From: Silvimonas terrae
GTDB taxonomy: Bacteria; Pseudomonadota; Gammaproteobacteria; Burkholderiales; Chitinibacteraceae
Assembly (NCBI RefSeq): GCF_014202765.1
Contig: NZ_JACHHN010000006.1
Span: 1 to 64,000, forward strand
Direction: 5' to 3'
Length of the DNA stretch: 64,000 bases
Both the position numbers and the translations under genes were made by a program. Below, piece by piece: positions 20,188 through 31,254 of the stretch. The notes under the pieces were generated by a model. That model was not told the DNA's origin, made no database searches, and saw nothing but the letters and a program-made list of their open reading frames with translations. Numbering within the stretch: position 1 is the stretch's first letter; each line of letters opens with the position of its first letter.

Positions 20188-21609
20188 ATGGCCTGGCAAG
20201 GAAAACACTGCATCGTCGTTGGGCTCGGAGATTCCGGGCTGGCCGCTGCATGCTGGTTGAATGACCAGGGTGCGCGCGTCAGCGTGGCCGACACCAGTGC
20301 CGCGCCGCGCAATCTGGCCGCGCTCAAAGCTGCGCTGCCGGATGCTGACGTGCGTCTGGGCAACTTTACCGATGCCACCTTTGCCGATGCCGATGCCCTG
20401 ATCATGAGCCCGGGCGTCGCCCTGGCGACCCCGGCGGTGGCCGCTGCTGTGGCGCGCGGCGTGCCGGCGCTGGGCGATGTCGAACTCTTTGCACAAGCCG
20501 TGGCGGGCAGCAAGAGCAAAGTCATTGCCATTACCGGTTCCAACGGTAAATCCACCGTCACCACCATGGTTGGCAAGATGTGCGAAGCCGCTGGCCTGTC
20601 AACGGTTGTGGCCGGCAACATTGGGCTGCCGGTGCTCGAAGCGCTGGCGCAGTGGCAGGCCCAAGGCACGCTGCCAGACGTATTTGTGCTGGAACTCTCC
20701 AGCTTCCAGCTGGAAACCACGTACTCGCTGCAGGCCGATGCCGCCACCGTCCTTAACGTGACCGAAGACCACCTCGATCGCTACACCGGCATGAGCGATT
20801 ACGTCGCCACCAAAGCGCGTGTGTTCAACGGCATGGGCGTGATGGTGCTCAACCGTGAAGACGGCTGGTGCCGTGGCATGACCCAGGCCGGGCGTGATCT
20901 GGTCTGGTTTGGTGCCGATGCGCCGCGTAATGGCGCGGAATATGGCCTGGTGGAGCAGGGTGACGATACCAGCCTGCGTGTGGGCGACTTCGAATTGATG
21001 AAAGCCAGCGAGCTACCGCTGGCCGGGCTGCATAACGCAGTCAACGCCTTGGCAGCCATCGCCCTGTGCAAAGCCATTGGCATTGCAACCGGCCCATTGG
21101 TCACTGCGCTCAAAGCCTTCAAGGGCTTGCCACACCGGGTCGAGTTCGTGGCCGAAGTGGATGGCGTGCGTTACTACGACGACTCCAAAGGCACCAACGT
21201 CGGCGCGACCGAAGCCGCACTCAAGGGCATGACCCAGCCGGTGGTGCTGATTGCCGGCGGTGATGGCAAGGGTCAGGACTTCCGCCCGCTGGTGCCCGCA
21301 TGCGAACGCATTTGCCGCGCCGTGATCCTGATTGGCCGGGACGGCCCGCAGATCGCCGCCGTGTTGAACGACGCAACCTCCAGCTTCATTGCCGCTGGCG
21401 ATGAGGATGACGACGACGAATCCTTCCTGCCGGTGCTGCAAGTACCGACGCTGGAAATGGCTGTGAGCATTGCCGCCAACATGGCGCAACCGGGCGATGC
21501 GGTGTTGTTGTCGCCGGCGTGCGCCAGCCTGGATATGTTCCGCAATTATCACCACCGCGCAGAAGTGTTTATCGCGGCGGTGAACGCGCTGGCCGGAGGT
21601 GCGGCGTGA
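20188..21609 (+). CDS. murD: UDP-MurNAc-L-Ala:D-Glu ligase MurD
   Basis: 473-residue Mur ligase adding D-glutamate to UDP-MurNAc-L-Ala. The N-terminal dinucleotide-like fold is VVGLGDSG, the P-loop GSNGKST (117-123), and the carbamylated-lysine region YVATKARVF. An acidic insertion GDEDDDDE (404-411) in the C-terminal domain makes it slightly longer than usual. The stop overlaps the ftsW GTG. Confidence 0.96.
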   Translation: MAWQGKHCIVVGLGDSGLAAACWLNDQGARVSVADTSAAPRNLAALKAALPDADVRLGNFTDATFADADALIMSPGVALATPAVAAAVARGVPALGDVELFAQAVAGSKSKVIAITGSNGKSTVTTMVGKMCEAAGLSTVVAGNIGLPVLEALAQWQAQGTLPDVFVLELSSFQLETTYSLQADAATVLNVTEDHLDRYTGMSDYVATKARVFNGMGVMVLNREDGWCRGMTQAGRDLVWFGADAPRNGAEYGLVEQGDDTSLRVGDFELMKASELPLAGLHNAVNALAAIALCKAIGIATGPLVTALKAFKGLPHRVEFVAEVDGVRYYDDSKGTNVGATEAALKGMTQPVVLIAGGDGKGQDFRPLVPACERICRAVILIGRDGPQIAAVLNDATSSFIAAGDEDDDDESFLPVLQVPTLEMAVSIAANMAQPGDAVLLSPACASLDMFRNYHHRAEVFIAAVNALAGGAA

Positions 21610-22796
21610 AACAGTTGTTCTATCAGGCCCTCAAACGCGTCCGGCCGACCATGGCCGCATACGATCAGATCCTCCTCTGGACGGTCCTGATCCTGCTCGC
21701 GTTCGGCCTGGTGATGGTGTACTCGGCTTCGATTGCCCAGGCAGAAGTCGACAAGGATGTGGGTTTCCGCGCCAATTACTATCTGATCCGCCACTCCATT
21801 TTCCTGGTGGTGGGTCTGGTGGCCGGTTTTGTGGCGTTCAATATCTCCACCAAAACCTGGCAGCAGTACGCGCCCGCCTTGTTCATTCTGGGCACCTTGC
21901 TGCTGATTGTGGTGCTGGTGCCGGGCATTGGTCGTGAAGTGAACGGTAGCCGTCGCTGGCTCTCGCTGGTGGTCATCAATCTGCAGCCGTCCGAAATCAT
22001 GAAGTTTGTGGTGCCGCTGTACGCCGCGGACTACACCGTGCGCAAAGCGGCCTTCATGGGCGGCAACCTGATGGAAAGTATCACCAAGGGCCTCTTGCCC
22101 ATGCTGGTGGTGATGTTGATGGTGGGCGGGCTGTTGCTGCTGGAGCCTGACTTTGGCGCCTTCGCCGTCATTACCGCCATCGCCATGGGTTTGTTGTTCC
22201 TGGGCGGTTTCAACTGGCGGTTGTTTGCCGGTTTGATTGTGATGCTGGCAGTGGGCTTTGTCGGCCTCGTGGTCAGCTCACCGTACCGGATGCAACGCGT
22301 GCTGGGTTTCCTGGATCCGTGGAAAGACCCGTTCGGCAAGGGTTACCAGTTGAGTCACTCGCTGATTGCCTTTGGCCGGGGCGAGTGGACCGGCGTGGGT
22401 TTGGGCGCGAGTGTGGAAAAACTCTCCTACTTGCCAGAAGCACATACCGACTTCTTGATGGCCATCATCGCGGAAGAACTGGGGTTTGTGGGCGTCGCCT
22501 TTGTGGTGGCGCTGTTTGCATTCCTGGTCCTGCGTGCCTTCCTGATCGGCGTTCAGGCCGCCAAGCTGGATCGTGCTTATCAGGCGCTCGTCGCCCAAGG
22601 CATCGGCATCTGGTTCGGCGTGCAGTCGGTGATCAACATTGGCGTGAACATGGGCCTGATGCCCACCAAGGGTTTGACCTTGCCGCTGCTGTCGTTTGGC
22701 GGTTCTGGCATTGTGGCCAACCTGCTGGCGCTGGGCGTGCTGATGCGCATCGACTTTGAAAACCGCCAGATGATCCGCGGGGTGCGCCATGAGTAA
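21606..22796 (+). CDS. ftsW: Septal peptidoglycan glycosyltransferase FtsW
   Basis: 396-residue SEDS-family membrane protein with about ten helices, polymerising lipid II at the septum with FtsI. Recognisable blocks are [34 protein letters not shown] and [18 protein letters not shown]. The GTG at 21606 has GGAGG seven bases upstream and overlaps the murD stop; the open frame extends upstream but only as a shadow of murD. It overlaps murG by 8 bp. Confidence 0.95.
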   Translation: MKQLFYQALKRVRPTMAAYDQILLWTVLILLAFGLVMVYSASIAQAEVDKDVGFRANYYLIRHSIFLVVGLVAGFVAFNISTKTWQQYAPALFILGTLLLIVVLVPGIGREVNGSRRWLSLVVINLQPSEIMKFVVPLYAADYTVRKAAFMGGNLMESITKGLLPMLVVMLMVGGLLLLEPDFGAFAVITAIAMGLLFLGGFNWRLFAGLIVMLAVGFVGLVVSSPYRMQRVLGFLDPWKDPFGKGYQLSHSLIAFGRGEWTGVGLGASVEKLSYLPEAHTDFLMAIIAEELGFVGVAFVVALFAFLVLRAFLIGVQAAKLDRAYQALVAQGIGIWFGVQSVINIGVNMGLMPTKGLTLPLLSFGGSGIVANLLALGVLMRIDFENRQMIRGVRHE

Positions 22797-23862
22797 GCGC
22801 ACCTTGATGGTCATGGCGGGCGGTACCGGTGGGCATATTTTCCCGGCGCTGGCGGTGGCAGACGCAGTTCGGCAAAAGGGCTGGGATGTGGTGTGGCTGG
22901 GCGCGGCCGGGGCCATGGAAACGCGCATCGTGCCGCAGTACGACATTCAGCTGGAAACGCTCCCCATTACCGGTGTGCGCGGCAAGGGTCTGATCAAGAA
23001 GCTGGTGCAGCCGTGGGTGCAACTGCGTGCGCTGGCCAAATCCGTGAGCGTGATTTTCCGCTACCGCCCGGACGTGGCGATCGGCTTTGGCGGCTTTACC
23101 GGTTTTCCAGGCGGCGTGGCGACGCGTTTGTTGTGGCTGCCGCTGGTCATCCACGAACAGAACTCCGTGGCCGGCCTGACCAACAAGGCCTTGTCGCGCA
23201 TTGCCAACCGTGTGTTGTTTGCGTTTCCGGGGGCGTTCAAAGCAGGCCACAACCGCGCTTGCATCGGCAACCCGGTGCGTGGTGCGATCCTGAATGCAGC
23301 GGAACCAGCGGTACGTTTTACCGGTCGGACCGGGCCGCTCAAGGTTTTGGTGGTGGGCGGCAGCCTGGGCGCAAAAGTGTTTAACGAAGAAGTCCCCAAG
23401 GCATTGGCGCAACTGCCGGTGGCACAACGGCCACAGGTGATTCACCAGGCCGGTGAAAAGAATATTGAAGCCCTGCGCGCCAATTACGCCGCCGCCGGGG
23501 TTGAGGCCGATTGCGTGGCCTTTATCAGCGATATGGCCAAGGCCTACGCCGATGCTGATCTGGTACTGTGTCGCGCCGGTGCGCTCACGGTGTCGGAACT
23601 GGCCTGTGTGGGCGCTGCCAGCGTGCTGGTGCCGTATCCGCATGCCGTGGACGACCACCAGACCGGCAACGCCCGCTATCTGGCAGATAGCGGCGCCGGC
23701 GTGCTGGTGCAACAAACCGAATTCACTGCAGCGTGGTTGCTCACGCTGCTGCAACAAACACAACGCGAGCAGTGTCTGGCCATGGCGATCAAGGCCAGAG
23801 CGCTCGCCCACCCTGAGGCCACGGCAGAAGTGGTCAAGGTGCTGGAGGAACTGGCAGCATGA
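22789..23862 (+). CDS. murG: UDP-GlcNAc:lipid I GlcNAc transferase MurG
   Basis: 357-residue GT28 glycosyltransferase on the cytosolic face of the membrane, converting lipid I to lipid II. The N-terminal [14 protein letters not shown] loop, HEQNSVAG, and the C-terminal [11 protein letters not shown] and [12 protein letters not shown]-GlcNAc-binding blocks are present. It overlaps ftsW by 8 bp and murC by 4 bp. Confidence 0.97.
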   Translation: MSKRTLMVMAGGTGGHIFPALAVADAVRQKGWDVVWLGAAGAMETRIVPQYDIQLETLPITGVRGKGLIKKLVQPWVQLRALAKSVSVIFRYRPDVAIGFGGFTGFPGGVATRLLWLPLVIHEQNSVAGLTNKALSRIANRVLFAFPGAFKAGHNRACIGNPVRGAILNAAEPAVRFTGRTGPLKVLVVGGSLGAKVFNEEVPKALAQLPVAQRPQVIHQAGEKNIEALRANYAAAGVEADCVAFISDMAKAYADADLVLCRAGALTVSELACVGAASVLVPYPHAVDDHQTGNARYLADSGAGVLVQQTEFTAAWLLTLLQQTQREQCLAMAIKARALAHPEATAEVVKVLEELAA

Positions 23863-25265
23863 AACACAAAGTCAAACGCATTCATTTTGTAGGGATCGGC
23901 GGCGTCGGCATGAGCGGTATTGCCGAGGTACTGGTCAACCTGGGCTTTGAGGTCAGCGGGTCTGACTTGGGGCAAAACGCCACCACGCAACGCCTGATCA
24001 AGGCCGGTGCCACCGTACATCAGGGGCACTCAGCGGACTATGCCAAGGGCGTGGACGTGGTCGTCACCAGTACGGCCGTAGGTAGTGAGAACCCGGAAGT
24101 GCAAGCCGCGCGCGAAGCCAAAACGCCGGTGATTCCGCGTGCCATGATGCTGGCCGAGCTGATGCGCCTCAAACAGGGCATCGCCATTGCCGGCACGCAC
24201 GGCAAGACCACCACCACCAGCCTGACCGCCTGCGTGCTCGAAGCCGCCGGTCTGGACCCGACGTTTGTGATTGGCGGCAAGCTGCACGCGGCCGGCACCA
24301 ATGCGCGGCTGGGTCATGGTGATTTTCTGGTGGCCGAGGCTGACGAGTCTGATGCCTCTTTCCTCTACCTGAACCCGGTGATCTCGGTCGTGACCAACAT
24401 CGACCAGGACCACATGGACACCTACGACCACGACTTCAACAAGGTCAAAGGTGCGTTTGTCGATTTCTTGCGCCATCTGCCGTTCTACGGCCGTGCCGTG
24501 CTGTGTATTGATGATCCGCATGTGCGGTCCATCCTGCCGCAGGTGGCCAGCCCGGTGACGACCTACGGTTTTAGCGAAGACGCTTTGTTGCGCGCCGAAA
24601 ACGTGCAGGCCATTGGCGGTCAGATGAAATTCGACGCCGTGTGGGAAAACGGCGAAACCCGCCGTATCCCGATCACCGTGAACATGCCCGGTAACCACAA
24701 CGTGCTCAACGCGCTGGCGGCGATTGCGATTGGCCTGGAAGTGGGTGCCAGCGAAGCCGCCATCCAGAAAGCCCTGGCCGAGTTCACCGGTGTTGGCCGG
24801 CGCTTCCAGCGTTATGGCGAAGTGGCCTTGCCGGCCGCAGCCGATGGCAGCGCGCGCGGTCAGTTCACGCTGGTTGACGACTACGGCCACCACCCGGTGG
24901 AAATGGCGGCTACGCTGGCCGCCGCTCGCGGTGCATTCCCCGGCCGCCGCTTGTTGCTGGCCTTCCAGCCGCATCGTTACAGCCGCACGCGTGACTGTTT
25001 TGAAGATTTTGTCAAAGTGCTGTCCACGGTGGACGGCCTGTTGCTGGCCGATGTCTACGCCGCTGGCGAAGCCCCGATTGTCGCGGCCGACGGCCGCAGC
25101 CTGGCCCGCGCGATTCGCGTGGCCGGCAAAGTAGAACCCGTTTTTGTAGAACAGATTGCCGATATGCCCGAAGCCATTCTGGCCGCAGCCCAGGATGGCG
25201 ACGTGGTGATCACCATGGGTGCCGGCTCCATCGGCGGCATCCCGGTCAAGCTGAGCCAGATTTGA
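23859..25265 (+). CDS. murC: UDP-MurNAc-L-alanine ligase MurC
   Basis: 468-residue Mur ligase attaching L-Ala to UDP-MurNAc, the first peptide step. Its N-terminal fold is [14 protein letters not shown], the P-loop GTHGKTT is at 112-118, followed by EADESDASF and a C-terminal [17 protein letters not shown] domain. Length is typical. Confidence 0.97.
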   Translation: MKHKVKRIHFVGIGGVGMSGIAEVLVNLGFEVSGSDLGQNATTQRLIKAGATVHQGHSADYAKGVDVVVTSTAVGSENPEVQAAREAKTPVIPRAMMLAELMRLKQGIAIAGTHGKTTTTSLTACVLEAAGLDPTFVIGGKLHAAGTNARLGHGDFLVAEADESDASFLYLNPVISVVTNIDQDHMDTYDHDFNKVKGAFVDFLRHLPFYGRAVLCIDDPHVRSILPQVASPVTTYGFSEDALLRAENVQAIGGQMKFDAVWENGETRRIPITVNMPGNHNVLNALAAIAIGLEVGASEAAIQKALAEFTGVGRRFQRYGEVALPAAADGSARGQFTLVDDYGHHPVEMAATLAAARGAFPGRRLLLAFQPHRYSRTRDCFEDFVKVLSTVDGLLLADVYAAGEAPIVAADGRSLARAIRVAGKVEPVFVEQIADMPEAILAAAQDGDVVITMGAGSIGGIPVKLSQI

Positions 25266-25276
25266 GAACGACGAAC

Positions 25277-26194
25277 ATGAAGCAATACGGAAAAGTGGCG
25301 GTTTTGATGGGTGGCACCTCCAGCGAGCGCGAAGTCTCGCTGATGAGTGGTGCCGGCGTGCTGGCGGCCCTGCAAAGCCGTGGCATTGATGCGCACAAAT
25401 TTGATCCGGCCGAAAAGCCGCTGTCTGCCCTCAAGGATGAAGGCTTTGACCGCGTGTTCATCATCCTGCATGGCCCGTTTGGTGAAGACGGCACGGTGCA
25501 GGGCGCACTGGAAGTGCTGGGTATGCCGTACACCGGCTGTGGCGTGATGGCCTCGGCCATCGGTATGGACAAGCTGCGCACCAAGCTGGTGTGGCAAGCG
25601 CTGGGCCTGCCGATTCCGGCGTTTGAACTGGTGAACGCCAACAGTGATTTCGCGGCGATCGAGAAAAAACTGGGCTTGCCGCTGTTCGTCAAACCGGCCA
25701 CAGAAGGCTCCAGCGTGGGCGTGGTCAAGGTCAAGGAAGCGGGCGGCCTGAAGGCTGCGTTTGAAGAAGCGGTGAAGTACGACCCGTTGGTACTGGCTGA
25801 AACCTTTATGGGCGGCGGTGAATACACCACCGCCATTCTGGATGGCGAAACCCTGCCGGCCGTGAAGATTGAACCGGCCACCGAGTTTTACGATTACGAC
25901 GCCAAGTATTTCCGCGACGACACCAAATACCTGTGTCCATGCGGTTTGTCGGCCGAGAAAGAAGCACAGATCGCCGCTGATGTGAAAAAAGCGTTCTGGG
26001 GCATTGGCGGCAAAAGCTGGGCGCGCGTGGACTTTTTGATGGATGACGCCGGCAACCACTTCCTGCTGGAAGTGAACACGGCACCGGGCATGACCAGTCA
26101 TAGCCTCTTTCCGATGGCCGCACGTGCCAAAGGCATGAGTTACGAGGATCTGGTGGTGCGCATTCTGGACACAACTCTGGCAGCTGAGGAATAA
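25277..26194 (+). CDS. ddlB: D-alanine-D-alanine ligase DdlB
   Basis: 305-residue ATP-grasp ligase making D-Ala-D-Ala for Mur[15 protein letters not shown] at the N-terminus, [23 protein letters not shown] and [12 protein letters not shown] at the C-terminal metal site are all present. I chose the ATG at 25277; a TTG overlapping murC would add five codons. It precedes ftsQ by 7 bp. Confidence 0.96.
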   Translation: MKQYGKVAVLMGGTSSEREVSLMSGAGVLAALQSRGIDAHKFDPAEKPLSALKDEGFDRVFIILHGPFGEDGTVQGALEVLGMPYTGCGVMASAIGMDKLRTKLVWQALGLPIPAFELVNANSDFAAIEKKLGLPLFVKPATEGSSVGVVKVKEAGGLKAAFEEAVKYDPLVLAETFMGGGEYTTAILDGETLPAVKIEPATEFYDYDAKYFRDDTKYLCPCGLSAEKEAQIAADVKKAFWGIGGKSWARVDFLMDDAGNHFLLEVNTAPGMTSHSLFPMAARAKGMSYEDLVVRILDTTLAAEE

Positions 26195-26201
26195 CGCGGC
26201 G

Positions 26202-26951
26202 ATGTGGGACAAGCCTCAACTTTTGATGTGGTTTGCCAATCTGCTCACGGCTTTGGCCGTGCTGCTGCTGTTTTATTCGTTGCTGTTTCTGGCCGTGCAC
26301 TCGCCGCTGTTTCCGGTGCGCAAGATTTCGGTGGATGGCGATCTGGCCCACGTGACGCGGGAACAGTTGCAGTACGTGATCCGCAACGACCTGAAAGGGA
26401 CGTTCTTCACCCTGGATCTGGACCGTACCCGCTCGGCCTTTGAAAAACTGCCGTGGGTGCGCCAGGTGAGCGTGCGGCGCCGCTGGCCAGACCGGCTGGA
26501 AGTGACGATTGAAGAACACCATGCCATCGCCCGCTGGGGATCGATTGCATTGCTCAATAACTATGGCGAACGCTTTGATGCCGCCTCGAATGACCCGCTG
26601 CCGATCCTGGAAGGTCCGGACGGCACGGAGAAACTACTGGTAGACGGGCTAAGCGATCTCAAAGGGGCTTTGGCTCCGATGGGCAAGCAGCCTACGCATA
26701 TCTGGTTGTCGGATCGTCGGGCCTGGCGTTTTGAGCTGGACCGGCAAGTGATTGTGGAAGCGGGACGCACCGATGTCCTGGAACGCGTGCGGCGATTGGC
26801 TGCGGCGTGGGGCGGTTCCCTGGCGAAGCTTTCGGGCGATAACCAGGCGTTTTCGTACGTGGATTTGCGTTATCCGAACGGTTTTGCCGTGCGCCTGCCA
26901 GGGTTCAAACCCGCGGTGCCGGCCAAGGGTGCCAAAGCGGCCCCGGCCTGA
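26202..26951 (+). CDS. ftsQ: Cell division protein FtsQ
   Basis: 249-residue bitopic divisome protein: cytosolic start, one membrane helix (about 12-32), a periplasmic POTRA domain (FPVRKISVDGDL onward) and a beta domain that binds FtsB/FtsL. The C-terminus ends in a short Ala/Lys/Pro tail. A GC-rich inverted repeat (26975-26990) lies between ftsQ and ftsA. Confidence 0.94.
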   Translation: MWDKPQLLMWFANLLTALAVLLLFYSLLFLAVHSPLFPVRKISVDGDLAHVTREQLQYVIRNDLKGTFFTLDLDRTRSAFEKLPWVRQVSVRRRWPDRLEVTIEEHHAIARWGSIALLNNYGERFDAASNDPLPILEGPDGTEKLLVDGLSDLKGALAPMGKQPTHIWLSDRRAWRFELDRQVIVEAGRTDVLERVRRLAAAWGGSLAKLSGDNQAFSYVDLRYPNGFAVRLPGFKPAVPAKGAKAAPA

Positions 26952-27030
26952 CGGCTGACGCGTGACATACAGGCCCGGCGCAAGCGCCGGAAACGTTTAA
27001 AAGTAATCAGGAAATTGGAAGAGGTTATCT

Positions 27031-28263
27031 GTGACACGGGATACCAAAAACCTCATCGTGGGTCTGGATATCGGCACCAGCAAGGTGGTGACGGTGGTGG
27101 CCGAGGTACAAGAAGACGGCTCACTGAACGTCGTCGGGCTGGGCTCGGCCGCATCACGCGGTCTGAAGCGTGGCGTGGTGGTGGATATCGAGAAAACCGT
27201 CAGCGCCATTCAGTCTGCGCTGGGCGAAGCCGAGTTGATGGCCGATTGCAAAATCCGCGAAGTCTTTACCGGCATCGCGGGCAGCCACATTCGCAGTCTG
27301 AATTCGCACGGCATGGTGGCGATCAAGGACAAGGAAGTCACGCAAGCCGATATGGATCGGGTGATCGAGACCGCCAGCGCGGTCAATATCCCCACGGACC
27401 ATCAGGTGCTGCACATCCTGGCCCAGGAATACATCATCGACGGCCAGGAAGACGTGAAAGAGCCGCTGGGCATGAGTGGCGTGCGCATGGAAGTGCGCGT
27501 GCACATTGTGTCCGGCGCGGTGTCTGCCGTGCAGAACATCACCAAGTGTGTGCGTCGCTGTGGCCTGGAAATTGCCGAGGTCATCTTGCAGCCGCTGGCT
27601 TCGGCCCACGCCGTGCTGACGGAGGACGAGAAAGAACTGGGTGTGTGTCTGGTGGACATCGGCGGTGGCACCACGGATCTCTCGGTGTTCGTGAACGGCG
27701 CCATTCGCCATACGGCCGTGATCCCGATTGCTGGCGACCAGGTGACCAACGACATCGCCATGGCGCTGCGCACCCCGACGGGTGAGGCAGAGACCATCAA
27801 GCTGCAATACGGCGTGGCGCTGCGTCATATGACCGATCCGCAGCAAATGATCGAAGTGCCCGGCGTGGGCGAGCGCGGTTTGCGCCAGATGAGCCGCCAC
27901 ACGCTGGCCGAAGTGATTGAACCGCGCGTGGAAGAACTCTACAGCCTGGTGCAGGCCGAACTGCGCCGCGCCGGCTTTGAAGACCGTCTTTCCAGCGGCA
28001 TCGTCATTACCGGCGGTGCGTCGCTGATGCCAGGCATGGTGGAGCTGGGTGAAGAAATCTTCCACATGCCGGTGCGTCTGGGCACGCCCAAATATGTCGG
28101 CGGTCTGGCGGAAGTGGTCAAGAACCCGCGTTTCTCTACCGCCGTGGGTTTGTTGTTGATTGCCCGCGAACAGTACATGCGTAACCCGGTGAGCCGTGCG
28201 AAAGACGGTTCGTTTGGCGACATCCTGGGCCGGATGAAGTCCTGGTTCCAGAACAACTTTTAA
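27031..28263 (+). CDS. ftsA: Cell division protein FtsA
   Basis: 410-residue actin-like ATPase that anchors FtsZ to the membrane. It has VGLDIGTSKV (phosphate 1), the 1C domain, VDIGGGTTDLSVF (phosphate 2), ITGGASLMPGM (adenosine) and a C-terminal amphipathic helix GRMKSWFQNNF. GTG start with AAGAGG upstream. Confidence 0.96.
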   Translation: MTRDTKNLIVGLDIGTSKVVTVVAEVQEDGSLNVVGLGSAASRGLKRGVVVDIEKTVSAIQSALGEAELMADCKIREVFTGIAGSHIRSLNSHGMVAIKDKEVTQADMDRVIETASAVNIPTDHQVLHILAQEYIIDGQEDVKEPLGMSGVRMEVRVHIVSGAVSAVQNITKCVRRCGLEIAEVILQPLASAHAVLTEDEKELGVCLVDIGGGTTDLSVFVNGAIRHTAVIPIAGDQVTNDIAMALRTPTGEAETIKLQYGVALRHMTDPQQMIEVPGVGERGLRQMSRHTLAEVIEPRVEELYSLVQAELRRAGFEDRLSSGIVITGGASLMPGMVELGEEIFHMPVRLGTPKYVGGLAEVVKNPRFSTAVGLLLIAREQYMRNPVSRAKDGSFGDILGRMKSWFQNNF

Positions 28264-28442
28264 TGAATGCAACACGAAATCGGGCGCCGACCGGTGATCC
28301 TGGCCGGCGCCAGGCAAGACCAGCAGAACAGTCAGAACAGTAAAAACAAGTCAGCAGCAGTCGGTTTTTTTGGTGAAACAACGGGCGTTTCGTTTATCAA
28401 TTTTTCGGGTCAAGCAGTTAGTTAGGGTCAGAGGAGATACAC
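28264..28442 (+). other. ftsA-ftsZ spacer
   Basis: 179-bp spacer, the longest within ftsQAZ. It holds a GGCGCC-centred inverted repeat near 28285-28312 and a T-rich stretch before the ftsZ ribosome site (AGAGGAGA). It may carry an ftsZ promoter, but no clear -35/-10 pair stands out. Confidence 0.4.
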
Positions 28443-29633
28443 ATGGCACTTACTTTTGAGTTTCAGGAAGTAGCGCACCTTGTGAATATCAAGGTGATCG
28501 GTGTTGGCGGTGCAGGTTGCAACGCCATCAACAACATGATTGAAAACGCCATGCAAGGCGTTGAGTTCATTGCCGCCAATACGGATGCGCAAGTGCTCAA
28601 GCTGGCACGCGCCAGCAACGTGGTCCAGCTGGGCGCGGACCTCACCCGTGGTTTCGGTGCCGGTTGCAATCCGGACATCGGCCGCCAGGCAGCAGAAGAA
28701 GACCGTGATCACATTGCGGATCTGATTTCGGGTGCCGACCTGTTGTTCATCACTGCGGGCATGGGTGGTGGCACGGGTACCGGCGCAGCCCCGGTGATCG
28801 CCCAGGTGGCGCGTGAACAAGGCATTCTGACCGTAGGCGTGGTCACCAAGCCGGGCGCGGATGAAGGCAGCCGCCAGAAAGTGGCGCAAGTCGGTATCGA
28901 CGAGTTGGCCAAGTATGTGGATTCGCTGATTGTGGTTTCCAACCAGAAGCTGGAAGAAGTTCTGGGTGAAGACGTCACCATCGACGAAGCCTTCCGTGCC
29001 GCCGACGATATTCTGCGCAGCGCCGTGGGTTCGATTGTTGAAATCATCAACTACCCGGGCCTGATCAACGTCGACTTTGCCGACGTGAAGACCGTAATGC
29101 GCGAAATGGGCATGGCCATGATGGGTTCGGCCGTGGCTGTGGGTGCAGACCGCGCGGTGGTCGCGACCGAAGAAGCCATTCGTTGCCCGTTGCTGGACAA
29201 CATCAGCTTCAAGGGTGCGCGCGGCGTGCTGGTGAATTTCTCTGCCAGCCGTGCCACGCTCAAGAAGAGCGAAATCCGTCAGTCGCTGGAAATCATCAAC
29301 GCGCACGTGTCGGAAGACGCACAGGTCAAGCATGGCGTGGTGTATGACGAATCGCTGGGCGACCAGATCCGCATTACGCTGATCGCCACCGGTCTGGGCG
29401 CGAAAGAAACGTCCAAGCCGCAGCTGTCCGTTGTACAAGGTCAGGCGCAACAAGCCCGCACCGGCACCGATAATATCGGCTTTAACGCTGAAGATTACGA
29501 AAAGCCGGCGATCTGGCGTACCCGCCGTGGCGGTGCCCAGGGTGGGGGTGAGGCAACGCAATCGGCGGCGCGTCCGGCGTTGAACAATATCGATATGGAT
29601 ATTCCGGCCTTCCTGCGTCGCCAGGCAGATTGA
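28443..29633 (+). CDS. ftsZ: Cell division GTPase FtsZ
   Basis: 396-residue tubulin homolog forming the Z-ring. The tubulin signature GGGTGTG is at 108-114, with NTDAQ and the T7 loop region NVDFADVKTVM. A variable linker leads to the conserved C-terminal peptide DIPAFLRRQAD that binds FtsA and ZipA-type partners. AGAGGAGA precedes the ATG. Confidence 0.98.
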   Translation: MALTFEFQEVAHLVNIKVIGVGGAGCNAINNMIENAMQGVEFIAANTDAQVLKLARASNVVQLGADLTRGFGAGCNPDIGRQAAEEDRDHIADLISGADLLFITAGMGGGTGTGAAPVIAQVAREQGILTVGVVTKPGADEGSRQKVAQVGIDELAKYVDSLIVVSNQKLEEVLGEDVTIDEAFRAADDILRSAVGSIVEIINYPGLINVDFADVKTVMREMGMAMMGSAVAVGADRAVVATEEAIRCPLLDNISFKGARGVLVNFSASRATLKKSEIRQSLEIINAHVSEDAQVKHGVVYDESLGDQIRITLIATGLGAKETSKPQLSVVQGQAQQARTGTDNIGFNAEDYEKPAIWRTRRGGAQGGGEATQSAARPALNNIDMDIPAFLRRQAD

Positions 29634-29637
29634 GGCC

Positions 29638-29750
29638 GGAGCGCCGAACAAAATTCTTCTGGCTGCGTTGTGCTCGCTTGCCGTACTCACGTACTGTCTG
29701 CGCTCGCACGCCTTGCCAGAACCGCTTCGCTGAATTTTGTTCAGCGCTCC
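29638..29750 (+). repeat. 113-bp inverted-repeat element after ftsZ
   Basis: 19-bp terminal inverted repeats (GGAGCGCCGAACAAAATTC at 29638-29656 and its complement at 29732-29750, one mismatch) enclose a second inverted region (CTGGC...GCCAG, with GTAC-TCAC-GTAC at the centre). The whole can fold into one long hairpin. It begins 4 bp after the ftsZ stop codon, so it may terminate or stabilise the dcw transcript. It has no coding potential. Confidence 0.8.
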
Positions 29751-30070
29751 TTGTGGCTCGCACAAGCAGTTTTGTGTGGTCACAGGGGTGATGCCAGTTG
29801 TGCCATTGCTGCGCTTCTCTGACCCGATCGCGTAGCGTGCGGCATGCCTTGTGGCGTGCCGCACCGCCTGCCTGACGGCGGTTGATCGGTCGTCTGCGTT
29901 GATGCCATGACGCAGGGGATGATTGTCGGCGCGGTACTGGACCTGGTTTTAGATTGATTCCGGCTATCACTTTTATTGTGACGATCAATCCAGCCCATGA
30001 CCCGGGGCTGGTAAAATGGCGTCTCTTTGAGATAGGCCGGGATAACCGGAACAGGCGGAGTAACCATTTC
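29751..30070 (+). other. ftsZ-lpxC intergenic region
   Basis: 320 bp without a gene. It contains a strong hairpin at 29837-29864 (GTGCGGCATGCC, TTGT, GGCGTGCCGCAC, one G-U pair) followed by CCGCC/CGGCGG, without a T run. The sequence nearer lpxC is less GC-rich and probably holds its promoter. Confidence 0.5.
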
Positions 30071-30985
30071 ATGTTTCAGCAACGCACCTTGAAATCCACG
30101 GTTCGTGCCGTTGGCGTCGGTTTGCATTCGGGCGAGCGTGTCACGCTTGTCATGAAACCAGCGCCAGTGGATCACGGCATCGTGTTCAAGCGTTCCGATC
30201 TGCCCGACTCGGACACTTTCAAGGTGGGACCGGACCTCGTCAACGATACGCGACTCTCCTCCACGCTCGTCAAAGACGGCGTGCGCGTGGGCACCATCGA
30301 ACATCTGATGTCGGCGTTTGCCGGCTTTGGTATCGATAACGTGCTGGTTGAAGTGGATGCCCCGGAAATGCCGATCATGGACGGTTCCTCCGCCCCGTTC
30401 ATTTACCTGCTGCAGTCGGCAGGGGTGGTCATGCAAAGCGCACCCAAGCGTTTTGTGCGCGTCAAGCAGCCGGTAGAAGTGGTGGAAGGCGACAAGTGGG
30501 TGAAGCTGGAGCCCTACGACGGCTACAAGACAACGTTGACCATCGACTTCAAACATCCCGCATTCAAGAAGTCCCAGCAGTCCATCTCCATTGATTTTGC
30601 CAATACCAACTACATCAGCGAGATTGCCCGGGCGCGAACCTTCGGCTTTATTCATGAGGTGGAATACATGCGCATGAATGGCCTGGCGCGTGGCGGCAGC
30701 ATGGATAACGCCGTGGTGATCGACGAATACCGCGTGCTCAATGATGGCGGCCTGCGGTTTGATGACGAGTTTGTCCGCCACAAACTGCTCGATGCCATTG
30801 GTGATCTGTATATCCTCGGCCACCCGCTGATTGCTGCATTCTCGGGTTACAAGTCGGGCCACGCCATGAACAACAAGCTCTTGCGCGCGCTGCTGGCTGA
30901 TCCGGATAACTACGAGCTGGTCACTTTTGAAAATGACGCTGAAGTCCCGTCGTCATTCCACGCACTGCCGCCGCTGTCCATCTGA
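30071..30985 (+). CDS. lpxC: UDP-3-O-acyl-GlcNAc deacetylase LpxC
   Basis: 304-residue zinc amidase committing lipid A synthesis. Zinc ligands are visible in [13 protein letters not shown] (first His) and in HKLLDAIGD (His and Asp), with the catalytic Glu in the adjacent segment. The ATG at 30071 gives the standard MFQQRTLKS start; upstream reading is not LpxC. It terminates the dcw region. Confidence 0.97.
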   Translation: MFQQRTLKSTVRAVGVGLHSGERVTLVMKPAPVDHGIVFKRSDLPDSDTFKVGPDLVNDTRLSSTLVKDGVRVGTIEHLMSAFAGFGIDNVLVEVDAPEMPIMDGSSAPFIYLLQSAGVVMQSAPKRFVRVKQPVEVVEGDKWVKLEPYDGYKTTLTIDFKHPAFKKSQQSISIDFANTNYISEIARARTFGFIHEVEYMRMNGLARGGSMDNAVVIDEYRVLNDGGLRFDDEFVRHKLLDAIGDLYILGHPLIAAFSGYKSGHAMNNKLLRALLADPDNYELVTFENDAEVPSSFHALPPLSI

Positions 30986-30991
30986 CCTGGC

Positions 30992-31177
30992 ATGTTCAGC
31001 GTGCTGCGTATCCTGTTCGTGCTGGCCGTGTTGCTGATCGGGTTTGGCGCGTTCAAATACCAGCGTACGCGTGACCGTTTCTGGCTGCGCATGATCAGCT
31101 GGGTGCTGTTCGGCGTACTCGGTTTGTTGCTGATGTTCTTCGCCGGGCTGGCGTTTGAACGCCTGTCTGTCGGCTAG
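30992..31177 (+). CDS. Small membrane protein after lpxC
   Basis: 61-residue ORF with two hydrophobic helices (about 4-20 and 35-52) separated by KYQRTRDRFWLR. It starts 6 bp after the lpxC stop, so it is probably co-transcribed. I do not recognise the family; topology suggests an inner-membrane hairpin protein. Confidence 0.7.
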   Translation: MFSVLRILFVLAVLLIGFGAFKYQRTRDRFWLRMISWVLFGVLGLLLMFFAGLAFERLSVG

Positions 31178-31254
31178 TTTTCCCCTCCATTCTTCCGTTG
31201 TGCGTTGCCTCGACCTATCTTGCCCATGTCATTGTCACGGTCAGGAAGAACACC

